64,000 nt of DNA, from positions 62,001 to 126,000 of the forward strand of contig CAZAZF010000001.1 of assembly GCA_964489555.1 (NCBI GenBank), in the 5' to 3' direction. The notes beneath the pieces were generated by a model. It did no database searches, was not told the DNA's origin, and saw only the letters and a list, made by a program, of their open reading frames with translations. Source of the DNA: JAAZGD01 sp964489555. GTDB lineage: Bacteria; Bacillota; Clostridia; Peptostreptococcales; Anaerovoracaceae. Both the position numbers and the translations under genes were made by a program. Below, piece by piece: positions 17,316 to 26,300 of the stretch (position 1 is its first letter; each line of letters starts with the position of its first letter).

Positions 17316-18965
17316 TTAAATGGCCAAAATAGCCGGTATGGCTTGAATCAAGGCAATGATTACACCTACAACTGCCTCTCCTCCAAGAAGTCCGGAAGCA
17401 ATAATAAGCCCATTTCCACTTTTTTCAAATTGAGGCACAAATTTTTGGACCACAAATCGAGCGGCGCCTCCAATGAAAGCGGTCAAAGAAAGATAGAACG
17501 GGAGATAGACTCCAAGTCCCAACGTCATGACCGGGAAATTGAGAACATAAAGCACACATCCTATCACCAGGCCAATTACAAAGGAAGTAACATGAGGAAT
17601 GCCGCCTACCATAGCCGCAACGGCCCCTGCCTGAGGTGCAACGAACATTTCCGGATTACCAAATGCAGTTGGTCCATAAGCTGTTAAGATAACATAGAAC
17701 ACGCCTACGGCTACAAATGCTCCCACCAGGCCACCGATTACTTCCCCAATCCACTGAGCTTTTGGATCGGTTTTTAGAATATACCCTGCTTTAAAATCGT
17801 TCATTACATCTCCCGCCAACCCGCATGCAATGGCCACGATGGCAGCAACAAAGAAAGCTTCCGTCTCCCCAATACTGGAGACGGCTTTAGCAGCCAAGAG
17901 AACAATGATTCCAAACACTTCCATGGGATTAATTCCCGATTGCCCTACCATTTGGGCCGACATAGAAGTCGCCAACCATACACCCAGAATGGTGATAATA
18001 CTGGACACAACCCCCATACCTGTAACGGTAGTAAACAGAGCAGCGAGAAGCACCATAACGATGGGGGCCCATCTTAAACTGATAAAGCCTTGACCCAAGG
18101 CTTCCTTGCTGAACATGGGTCCGAAGATTTCTTTGGCTTTCGGGATAATTCCTTTGACAATAATGCCAATGCCTGTTCCAACCATCAATCCAATTCCTAA
18201 AGAAGATTTGATGGCAGCTGCCGTTCCTGCATCCCAGAATCCAGCTTCCGTTCCGGCCACCAATACACCAAAGTCTCCGATGATGGCCCCCAAAAACCAA
18301 ACACCAACAAAGATGGGGCCCACTACATAACCCACGCCGATCAACATAGGAGACCACCAGACTCCGGTCAGGGAGCCATATCCCATCATTTTGGCATTAA
18401 GCCAAGCTGCTGGGAATGCAGCAAACCAGTCACGAACGACGGTAAAGATGGCAGCCAGTCCCATAGAGGTGAATAAGGTAATGGATTTTTTTCCACCTTC
18501 ATCCCCTACAATAAGAGTTTCTGCTGCTGCTTGCCCCATTGGGTAGGGCAACTCCTTGGTGACAACAAAATATTTACGAATAAGTGCAGTAAAAATCAAG
18601 CCCAAAATAACGCCGCCCAAAACCACCATCAACAATTTCACCAAATTTACATCCGCATCGGGATTCAACATAAAAATTCCCGGCAATGTAAAGGCCAGGC
18701 CACCGGCCGTCATAGCGCCGGCCGACATTGCCGTATGGGTTACATTGATTTCATTGATGTTGGATTTGCCTAACAACTTTAAGAAAAACATGGATACTAA
18801 TGCAACGAAAATAATTGGCCAGGGCAAAGCGCCCAACTTCAAAGCAACGTACATGGAACTCATGGTCAGAACAACCGCACCAATAGCACCGATAATCATA
18901 CCCCGCACGGTAAGCTGTTCTTTAAAGGAAGTGGCATAAGTCACACTTCTTTTTTCTTCAGACAT
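17316..18965 (-). CDS. OPT family oligopeptide transporter
   Basis: Polytopic membrane protein of 549 residues from the oligopeptide transporter (OPT) superfamily, which imports peptides or metal chelates with protons. Family segments include SFKEQLTVRGMIIGAIGAVV at the N-terminus, NVTHTAMSAGAMTAGGLAF, ELPYPMGQAAAETLIVGDEGG and WIGEVIGGLVGAFVAVGVFY. More than ten hydrophobic helices are visible. The frame runs to 18986, but MSEEKRS at 18965 is preferred because AGGAGG lies 7 nt before it. The neighbouring peptidase supports a peptide substrate; this is inference. Confidence 0.9.
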   Translation of the reverse strand: MSEEKRSVTYATSFKEQLTVRGMIIGAIGAVVLTMSSMYVALKLGALPWPIIFVALVSMFFLKLLGKSNINEINVTHTAMSAGAMTAGGLAFTLPGIFMLNPDADVNLVKLLMVVLGGVILGLIFTALIRKYFVVTKELPYPMGQAAAETLIVGDEGGKKSITLFTSMGLAAIFTVVRDWFAAFPAAWLNAKMMGYGSLTGVWWSPMLIGVGYVVGPIFVGVWFLGAIIGDFGVLVAGTEAGFWDAGTAAAIKSSLGIGLMVGTGIGIIVKGIIPKAKEIFGPMFSKEALGQGFISLRWAPIVMVLLAALFTTVTGMGVVSSIITILGVWLATSMSAQMVGQSGINPMEVFGIIVLLAAKAVSSIGETEAFFVAAIVAIACGLAGDVMNDFKAGYILKTDPKAQWIGEVIGGLVGAFVAVGVFYVILTAYGPTAFGNPEMFVAPQAGAVAAMVGGIPHVTSFVIGLVIGCVLYVLNFPVMTLGLGVYLPFYLSLTAFIGGAARFVVQKFVPQFEKSGNGLIIASGLLGGEAVVGVIIALIQAIPAILAI

Positions 18966-19038
18966 CGCAAATCCTCCTTTACTCATTTATTGTAATAAAT
19001 CATGAATAGAATAGCACAACGAGAAAAAAATGGCTACA

Positions 19039-20685
19039 CTATCTTTCGTATTCAATGCTTCCATCCAAGATGGTCATGTCCACCTTTACTTCCAAAATCT
19101 TCTCTTTTGGCTGTTGCAGGATGGGAAGACTTAATACCGCCATATCAGCCAGTTTTCCCACTTCAATGGAGCCCTTGATGGAATCTTCAAAGCTGGCCCA
19201 AGCTCCATGTATCGTATAGGCACGAAGGGCTTCTTCCATTGATATACATTGTGTAGAATCCACAGGTTGATTCGTAACCCGATCAATCCGATTCACACAG
19301 GCATCTAAGATTTCCATACTTCCCGCAGGACCGGATGGAGCATCACTGGCCAGGGCAACCTTCACCCCGTGATCCAGCATGGTGCGAAGGGCCATAAAAT
19401 ACTTCATACGTTCCCCATAATACTTCTCGTAATTTCGCCCATTCCACGAAATGAAACCGGGGTTGCAAGTAGGGCATATTTCCAAACGGGCCATTCTTTC
19501 CACCAACATTTCATCCACAATGGCTGTGTGCTCAATTCGGTGTCGAAGATGAGGCTTCGGGGTCCTTTCGAAAGCTTTTTCATAACCTTCCACCATAAAT
19601 TCGACGGCCAGATCGCCCACCGCATGCGCCGTGGCTTGGCATCCGCTATCATTGAGAAGTTGAATATATTCCGCCACCTCTTCCCGGGTCCACCCCAAAA
19701 TATAGGGCATCTTTGGATCATGGCTATAGGGCTCCCGTGTGGCGGCGGAAGGACCTCCGGAGCCACCATCGATCATAAACTTTGAGGATCCAATCCGGAA
19801 ATATTCGTCCCCCAAACCGGTTTCCAACCCCAAAGAAAGAAAATGTTGGTTTTCTTCCAAGGAAAAAGGTTTGCCAAAAACACTGTGTAACATCATATAG
19901 ACCCTGGGTTTGAAGGTTCTTTCTTTACATAATCGTTGCATAATCTTATACGAAGACGCGCCAAATTCCCCCGCATCATGTACCGAAGTAATGCCCTGAG
20001 ACAACAGCAAATCATTGGATTTAAGGGCGGCTTCCACTTGTTGTTTTTCCGTATAATTCACCTTGCTCCATAACAAAAAATGCGTATGATCCTTTACCAT
20101 CCCCGTCAGTCGCCCTTGTTCTACCACCACTTCGTTATCAGGATATTTCTTCGCATCTTCCACGTTATTGATTCCGATTTGTTGTAAGGCCCTCGAGTTG
20201 TAAATCGAGATGTGTCCACAAGTTCTCATACACTGCACCGGATTCAAAGGCGCCGCTTCATCCAGCTCTTCTATGGTAATGTGCCGTTTTTCTCTTACAG
20301 AATTTTGGTCATACCCCATCATGGAAATCCATTGACCCGGCCCTCTCTTATGGACCGCTTTTCGGATTAGATGCAAGATATCTTCCAAAGAAGGACAATT
20401 CTCATAAGAGGTGTCTATGATGGTGGCATTTTCCGTCAAGCCAAAAAAACCATTTAATATAGGATGATAATGGCTATCAATAAAACCAGGAGTTATGGTT
20501 CGACCTCCTACATCGATTACCTTTGTTTGATGATCAGCCAAAGACAATAAATCCTTGGTGGGGCCCACGAAAACAATGCGGTTTCCCTTGATTCCTACTG
20601 CTTCTTCCAAATCTTCAAATTGATTTACCGTAACAACATTTCCGTTGACCAATGCCGTGTCAATTAAGGAACGCTTCAAGTCCAT
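19039..20685 (-). CDS. YtcJ-like amidohydrolase
   Basis: Metal-dependent amidohydrolase of 548 residues in the Amidohydro_3/YtcJ group. The N-terminal beta domain (TALVNGNVVTVNQFEDLEEA) precedes the TIM-barrel metal motif PGFIDSHYHP at about residues 68-77; further ligands are likely in TAHAVGDLAVE, RIEHTAIVDE and LASDAPSGPAG. Relatives act on exocyclic amidine, N-acyl or formyl groups, and the substrate here is unknown. No signal peptide is present. It starts 2 nt after the panE stop, so it belongs to a panB-panE-amidohydrolase transcript and may work on a related compound. Confidence 0.85.
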   Translation of the reverse strand: MDLKRSLIDTALVNGNVVTVNQFEDLEEAVGIKGNRIVFVGPTKDLLSLADHQTKVIDVGGRTITPGFIDSHYHPILNGFFGLTENATIIDTSYENCPSLEDILHLIRKAVHKRGPGQWISMMGYDQNSVREKRHITIEELDEAAPLNPVQCMRTCGHISIYNSRALQQIGINNVEDAKKYPDNEVVVEQGRLTGMVKDHTHFLLWSKVNYTEKQQVEAALKSNDLLLSQGITSVHDAGEFGASSYKIMQRLCKERTFKPRVYMMLHSVFGKPFSLEENQHFLSLGLETGLGDEYFRIGSSKFMIDGGSGGPSAATREPYSHDPKMPYILGWTREEVAEYIQLLNDSGCQATAHAVGDLAVEFMVEGYEKAFERTPKPHLRHRIEHTAIVDEMLVERMARLEICPTCNPGFISWNGRNYEKYYGERMKYFMALRTMLDHGVKVALASDAPSGPAGSMEILDACVNRIDRVTNQPVDSTQCISMEEALRAYTIHGAWASFEDSIKGSIEVGKLADMAVLSLPILQQPKEKILEVKVDMTILDGSIEYER

Positions 20686-20687
20686 CC

Positions 20688-21629
20688 TTACGCCTCCTTT
20701 ATTGGTACATCTTTTCTCTTTTCCAGATATCGCACCATCTGTGTGAGCACCCGGTTCACCGGCGTAGCGACTCCTTGTTTTTCACCTTCCAGAACCACGG
20801 CTCCATTAATTCGATCAATTTCCGTTTTTCGATGATTCTGGATATCTTGCAACATGGAAGACTTGTTTGTAGCCGTTTTTTCACACACCAGTTTTACATG
20901 AGACAGCGGCTCTTCATAACTTAAGCGGATTCCCTTGGACTGTGCCACGGAAACTGCTTCTTCAACAGCTTTTTCCATAATCTCCAGAAGGTCCGGATAT
21001 TGCAATAAATCTCCATTTGTCAGGGAAGTAATCGCCGTCAATGGATTAATCCCTACATTTACAATCAGCTTATCCCAAATCAACCCTAAGATGTTGTTGC
21101 TGATTTCTGTCTCAAGGCCACTTTTTTCAAAAAGGCTGGCTACTTCCCGGATCCGCGAAGTTTCCTGTCCGTTCAATTCTCCGATTACTGTTCTGCCAAA
21201 TCCTGCATGACAAATCTCTCCGGGGCCTTTCATATAGGCTCCATGCGCTGTCGTTCCCCCCAGCACATTTTGCAATCCGAACTGGTCGCCAATCTTTTCA
21301 ATGTTTCCCAACCCATTTTGTAGTGTTAAGATGAAGGTGTTAGTGCCAAGAACTCCCCGATTTTCTAAAACGGCTTTTTCAGTCAATGTGGATTTCACAA
21401 AAACGATGGCCAAATCCACCACCCCTACTTCTTCCGCGCTAAGGCTGGCTTTCACTCGAGGATAGTGATGCATATCCCCTTTTTCTTCCATAAAAAGTCC
21501 TTTTTCATTGATGGTGTCCACATGCTCTTTCCACACATCCAATAAAAACACCTGGTTGGATTCGGATTTTGATAATTTCCCACCATAAAGACATCCCATC
21601 GCACCGGCACCGATTACCGCAATTTTCAT
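20688..21629 (-). CDS. panE: 2-dehydropantoate 2-reductase (ketopantoate reductase)
   Basis: NADPH-dependent enzyme that reduces ketopantoate to pantoate in coenzyme A synthesis, 313 residues. The dinucleotide fold starts at MKIAVIGAGAMGCLYGGKLS; TLQNGLGN and the C-terminal catalytic lysine region (GLIWDKLIVNVGINPLTAI) fit the ApbA/PanE family. The ATG at 21629 is preferred over the GTG at 21638 because GGAG would touch the GTG. The gene lies 26 nt after panB. Family members also reduce other 2-oxo acids, but the panB neighbour supports this role. Confidence 0.88.
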   Translation of the reverse strand: MKIAVIGAGAMGCLYGGKLSKSESNQVFLLDVWKEHVDTINEKGLFMEEKGDMHHYPRVKASLSAEEVGVVDLAIVFVKSTLTEKAVLENRGVLGTNTFILTLQNGLGNIEKIGDQFGLQNVLGGTTAHGAYMKGPGEICHAGFGRTVIGELNGQETSRIREVASLFEKSGLETEISNNILGLIWDKLIVNVGINPLTAITSLTNGDLLQYPDLLEIMEKAVEEAVSVAQSKGIRLSYEEPLSHVKLVCEKTATNKSSMLQDIQNHRKTEIDRINGAVVLEGEKQGVATPVNRVLTQMVRYLEKRKDVPIKEA

Positions 21630-21655
21630 GGAATTCACTCTCCTCTACTCTTTGG

Positions 21656-22492
21656 TTAATACAATTTGTCCAGTTTTACATCTTTATTGAACGAATACTC
21701 CGGTGAAGGGAATTCGCCCGATACCGTTTCTTTGTGAAACTCATTCAGGGCATCCACCATAATTTTTCTCACCTGAGCATACTGTTTTACAAATTTCGGC
21801 TTAAATTCCCCATACATTCCTAAGAGATCCTGGGTTACCAGAACCTGACAATCCACATAGGGGCCGGCTCCAATTCCCAACACGGGAACGCTGACTTTTT
21901 CGGTAACCGCCTTGCCGACCACACTGGGTACACACTCCAATACCATAGAGAAAACCCCACACTCTTCCAGTGTTTTTGCGTCCTCAATCAACTTTTGGGC
22001 ACTTTCCGGTGTACCCCCCTGTACTTTGAAGCCTCCCACAGCAGTAGCTGTTTGCGGGGTAAGTCCTATATGACCCATCACCAATATACCCGCATTTACG
22101 ATGGCTCGAATGCGGCTGGCCATTTCCACGCCGCCTTCCAATTTAATACAATCACACCCCGTTTCTTTAACCAAACGAACCGCGTTATGAACCGCTTGCT
22201 CATCACTTTCATGATAAGAGCCAAAAGGCATATCTCCTACAATCCATGTATTGGGAGCTCCTTTTACAACGGGACGAATGTGATGAACCATGTCATCCAT
22301 AGTAACGGCAGTGGTTCCGGAATAGCCAAGCATAATCATCCCCAAAGAATCCCCCACCAAAATAATTTCTACCTCTGATTCATTGACAATGGATGCAGTC
22401 GTATAATCATAAGCCGTTACATAACTAAATTTTCTCCCTTCCTCTTTGAATTTTTTAAAATCCAATACGGTCATTTTTTGTTTTTCGCTCAT
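21656..22492 (-). CDS. panB: 3-methyl-2-oxobutanoate hydroxymethyltransferase
   Basis: Transfers a hydroxymethyl group from methylene-tetrahydrofolate to 2-oxoisovalerate, giving ketopantoate. The 278-residue protein has the family hallmarks FSYVTAYDYTTASIV, VGDSLGMIMLGYSGT, KLEGGVEMA, MGHIGLTPQT and IGIGAGPYVDCQVLV. It is the first gene of a panB-panE-amidohydrolase unit. The later genes panC and panD are not in the window, so the route to pantothenate is completed elsewhere or by salvage. Confidence 0.97.
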   Translation of the reverse strand: MSEKQKMTVLDFKKFKEEGRKFSYVTAYDYTTASIVNESEVEIILVGDSLGMIMLGYSGTTAVTMDDMVHHIRPVVKGAPNTWIVGDMPFGSYHESDEQAVHNAVRLVKETGCDCIKLEGGVEMASRIRAIVNAGILVMGHIGLTPQTATAVGGFKVQGGTPESAQKLIEDAKTLEECGVFSMVLECVPSVVGKAVTEKVSVPVLGIGAGPYVDCQVLVTQDLLGMYGEFKPKFVKQYAQVRKIMVDALNEFHKETVSGEFPSPEYSFNKDVKLDKLY

Positions 22493-22524
22493 CTTTTTAT
22501 TCTCCTCTTTTTGTTAATAGGATG

Positions 22525-22563
22525 ATAAAACATAATCCTGACCAAGTCAGGATTATGTTTTAT
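22525..22563 (-). terminator. Strong terminator after yebC
   Basis: A perfect 18-bp stem (arms 22525-22542 and 22546-22563, loop CAA) begins 14 nt after the yebC stop. It is symmetrical with T-rich ends and could stop transcription in both directions. Confidence 0.85.
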
Positions 22564-22576
22564 TTACAAATACGCT

Positions 22577-23305
22577 TTATTCTTCTTCCAGGGAAATGTT
22601 GCAATTATGATACACCTTTTGCACATCATCATTTTCTTCCAGCTCATCAATAAGCCGTTTCAGATTTTTTCGATCACCGGGAGTTTCTGGGCAAGCCTCC
22701 ATTCCCGGTAAATAATCTATATCCGCCTCCACAAAAACATATCCTTTTTGTTGCAACAAATCGGCTACCTGGCTAAAGTCTTCCGGCGAAGTCAACACCT
22801 CATAACTGTCTTCATAAACGATGAAGTCTTCGGCTCCGGCATCCAGGGCTTCTTCCATCAACCCTTCCTCCTCCACCTCATCGGTTCTCTCAATGACAAT
22901 CACACCCTTTTGAGAAAACATATAACTCACGCATCCCGGTGTCCCCAAGTTCCCTCCAAAACGATCCAATATGTGCTTCACCGCAGAAGTTGTTCGATTC
23001 TTATTGTCTGTGAGGACTTCTACCATGATAGCCACCCCTCCAGGTCCGTATCCTTCAAAAGAACCGGATTCGTAGCTCTCTCCTGCCAACTCTCCGGTTC
23101 CCTTTTTAATGGCCCTTGAGATGTTGTCATTGGGCATATTGATGGACTTGGCCTTGTCGATGGCATGTTTCAAAGCGATGTTGTATTCCGGATCTCCTCC
23201 ACCCTTGGCAGCCACCGTAACAGCTCTGGCGTATTTCGTAAATAGTGCGGCTCTTTTCGAGTCTTGCGCCGATTTTCGACCGGCAATCGTTCCGTGTCTG
23301 CCCAT
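22577..23305 (-). CDS. YebC/PmpR family protein
   Basis: Conserved 242-residue cytoplasmic protein of the YebC/TACO1 family. The start MGRHGTIAGRKSAQDSKRA, the segment GGDPEYNIALKHAIDKAKS and the acidic C-terminus are typical. The family was long annotated as transcription regulators; recent work links members to translation through proline-rich or difficult stretches. The frame extends to 23377, but the ATG at 23305 with GGAGG 8 nt upstream is the family start. It lies 49 nt after the dehydratase activase gene and may be cotranscribed. Confidence 0.93.
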   Translation of the reverse strand: MGRHGTIAGRKSAQDSKRAALFTKYARAVTVAAKGGGDPEYNIALKHAIDKAKSINMPNDNISRAIKKGTGELAGESYESGSFEGYGPGGVAIMVEVLTDNKNRTTSAVKHILDRFGGNLGTPGCVSYMFSQKGVIVIERTDEVEEEGLMEEALDAGAEDFIVYEDSYEVLTSPEDFSQVADLLQQKGYVFVEADIDYLPGMEACPETPGDRKNLKRLIDELEENDDVQKVYHNCNISLEEE

Positions 23306-23354
23306 TGGCGACACCTCCCTACTCTTCTTTTGTAAAATCCATACAAAAATTATA

Positions 23355-26300
23355 CTATTTCGGTCCCTTCTTTTCAAGGTTTTTATAGGCGGTAGCCATC
23401 ATCAGCTTAATTCGATTCAACTGATTTACATCAGAGGCTCCAGGATCGTAATCGATGGCCGCCACATTCGCATAGGGATTTCTCTTCCGAAGCGCTTTCA
23501 TCATTCCCTTCCCGCTTATATGGTTTGGCAAACATGCAAATGGTTGTAAACATACTACATTTTCGACTCCGGAGTCAATGAGATCCACCATTTCCCCTGT
23601 TAACAACCATCCTTCTCCGAACTGATTTCCCAACCCTATAATTTCCGAAGCCTTTTCTGCAATTTCATGGATGTACATGGGCTCCTCGAATCGAATGCTG
23701 TCCCGCAAAGCTCTACGAGCTGGTTTTCGAAACCATTCGATTATCCCGATTCCCATTCTATTCCCTCGCATTACTTTGTATGTCCCGCTTAGATGTTGAT
23801 AATTGAATCCTTTTGAGTACATGCCATAAAGAAAGAAATCCACCAAGTCCAAAACCACCGCTTCGCCACCTTCTGCTTCAATGATTCCTACAATGTCATT
23901 GTTTGCGGTGGGATGATACTTTACCAAAATTTCTCCAACTACCCCCACTCGCGGTTTTTTTATATTCCGTAACGGAAGGGCATCAAACTCTTTGACAATG
24001 CCTTTTAATATTTTTTTATAGGAAATCAAACTTCCTTTTTCCACACTTTCTTTAGCCGCCTTCGCCCAGGTTTCATATAAAGCTTCTGCTGATCCCGGCA
24101 CCTTTTCATAGGGCCTGGTAGCATATAGCACTCTCATAAAGGTATCCCCGTAGATTCCGGCCATCAAAATCTTCTTAAGCAAACCATAAGATAATCGGAA
24201 TCCGGAGTTGGCTTCCAACCCTACGATATTTACGCTGACCACCGGAATTTGCTCCATACCCAGATCAATCAAAGCTTTCCTCAATAAAGAAACATAGTTG
24301 GATGCCCTGCATCCGCCGCCTGTTTGGGACATAAAGATTGCCGTTCGTTCTAAATCGTATTCTCCCGACTTTAAGGCGGAGATAATTTGCCCCAAGGTGA
24401 CAATCGTAGGAAAACATGCATCGTTGTTTACATAACGCAACCCCTCTTCTACCGCATTTTTATTGACGGGAGGTAAAAGCACCGCATTGTAGCCACTTGT
24501 TCTTAAAGCAGCTTCCACAAAATCAAAATGAATCGGTGACATTTGGGGCATAAGCAAAGTAAAATTATCTTTCTTCCTCATCTTCGAAGTAAATTCTTTT
24601 CGACGATATCCTCCATACCCCAAAGAAGGCAAAATATGATTCTTCTCTCTCTCTTTCATAGCGGCTTTCAGAGAACGAATTCGTATCTTGGCCGCACCCA
24701 AGTTGGCCCCTTCATCAATCTTTAAAACCGTATAAAGCTTATTATTGTTGTGAAGAATTTCTTCTACTTGGTCTGTAGTAACCGCATCCAAACCACAACC
24801 AAAGCTGTTCAGCTGGATTAACTCTACATTTTCCCGGGTACCGGCATACTGAGCCGCTCGATATAATCGTGAGTGATACATCCACTGATCCAATACCCGT
24901 ACTGGTCGTGGCAGTTCCGCCAAAGAAGCCACTCCCTCCTCGGTTAAAACCGCCATGCCAAATCCCACAATCAATCGATCAATCCCATGATTAATCTCCG
25001 GGTCCAAATGATAAGGCCGGCCGGCCAAGATAATGGCCTTCCGATGATTCTCTTCAATCCACTTTAAGGTTTTTTCTGTTTGAATTTCTATATCCCTTTT
25101 AACTCGAGCATCTTCTTTTCTTCCTTTTTCAATGGCCGATTCAATGGCATCCTTTGTAAATCCTCGGTTCTTTAGCAGATGGTAAAGCTCTCTTCCCAAA
25201 AATTCATCTTGATCATAGGGAAGAAAAGGATGAAAAGACTCCACATCGAATTCACAAAACAGGTCATCCATATTCTTTGCAATCACTTCGGAATAAGTGG
25301 CTACTACCGGACAATTATAGTGATTATCCGATGATTTATCCTCTTCCCGTTCGAAATTGATGCTCGGATAAAAAATAGTTGGAACCCCGGATTTAATCAG
25401 CCACTTTATATGTCCATGTACTAACTTTGCAGGATAACATACTGTATCTGAAGAAATGGTCTCCATTCCTTCTTCATAAAGTTCTTTGGTGGATTGAGGC
25501 GATAAGATAACCCGGTATCCCAATTCATGAAAAAAAGTAAACCAAAATGGGTAGTTTTCATACATATTCAGCACCCGGGGAATACCAATGACACCAATGG
25601 AATCTTCCTCCTTCCGAGGCAAATACGAAAAAAGCCGATGGTATTTGTATTCAAACATATTAGGAATATCCAATGAAGCGGTTTCTTTACCTTCTCCTCT
25701 TTCGCATCGATTTCCGGTGATAAAACGTTCTCCTTGCGTAAATATATTTACCGTGAGCAAGCAATTGTTCTCGCATCGATTGCATCGGGTATGGGTGGTT
25801 TTCACGGTAAATTCTTTCAAACCTTCCAGCTGAAGCAAGGAAGATTCTCCCTTGCCGCTATAAGTTTCTTTGGCAATAAGAGCGGCTCCATAGGCCCCCA
25901 TAATTCCTGCAATATTTGGGCGCACCACTTCTTTTCCCACAATGTTTTCCAGTGCTCGAAGAACCGCATCATTCAAGAAGGTACCTCCCTGGACCACAAT
26001 TTTTTCACCTGCTTCTTCCGGGTTTCTCAACTTTATCACTTTATATAAAGCATTTTTTATGACGCTATAAGACAACCCGGCAGAAATATCTCCGATGCTG
26101 GCGCCTTCCTTTTGCGACTGCTTCACCTTGGAATTCATAAACACAGTACAACGAGTTCCCAAGTCCACCGGAGCCAAAGCAAAGAGCGCTTCGTTGGCAA
26201 AGGCAGGGGCATCCATGTTAACACTTTTTGCATAGGTTTCAATAAAAGAACCACAACCTGAGCTGCAAGCTTCATTTAGCATAATATTATAAATGGCGCC

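Noticed and set aside
18531..18939. Two overlapping plus-strand frames inside the OPT gene
   Set aside because: They are antisense shadows of a hydrophobic coding sequence, with low-complexity content.
22525..22563. Long perfect inverted repeat considered as a transposon end or attachment site
   Set aside because: Short loop, position just after yebC and flanking T-rich sequence fit a terminator; no transposase or target duplication is near.
23109..23549. Open frame of 146 codons on the plus strand
   Set aside because: It lies across the ends of yebC and the activase gene in antisense, has no ribosome-binding site and codes no recognisable protein.
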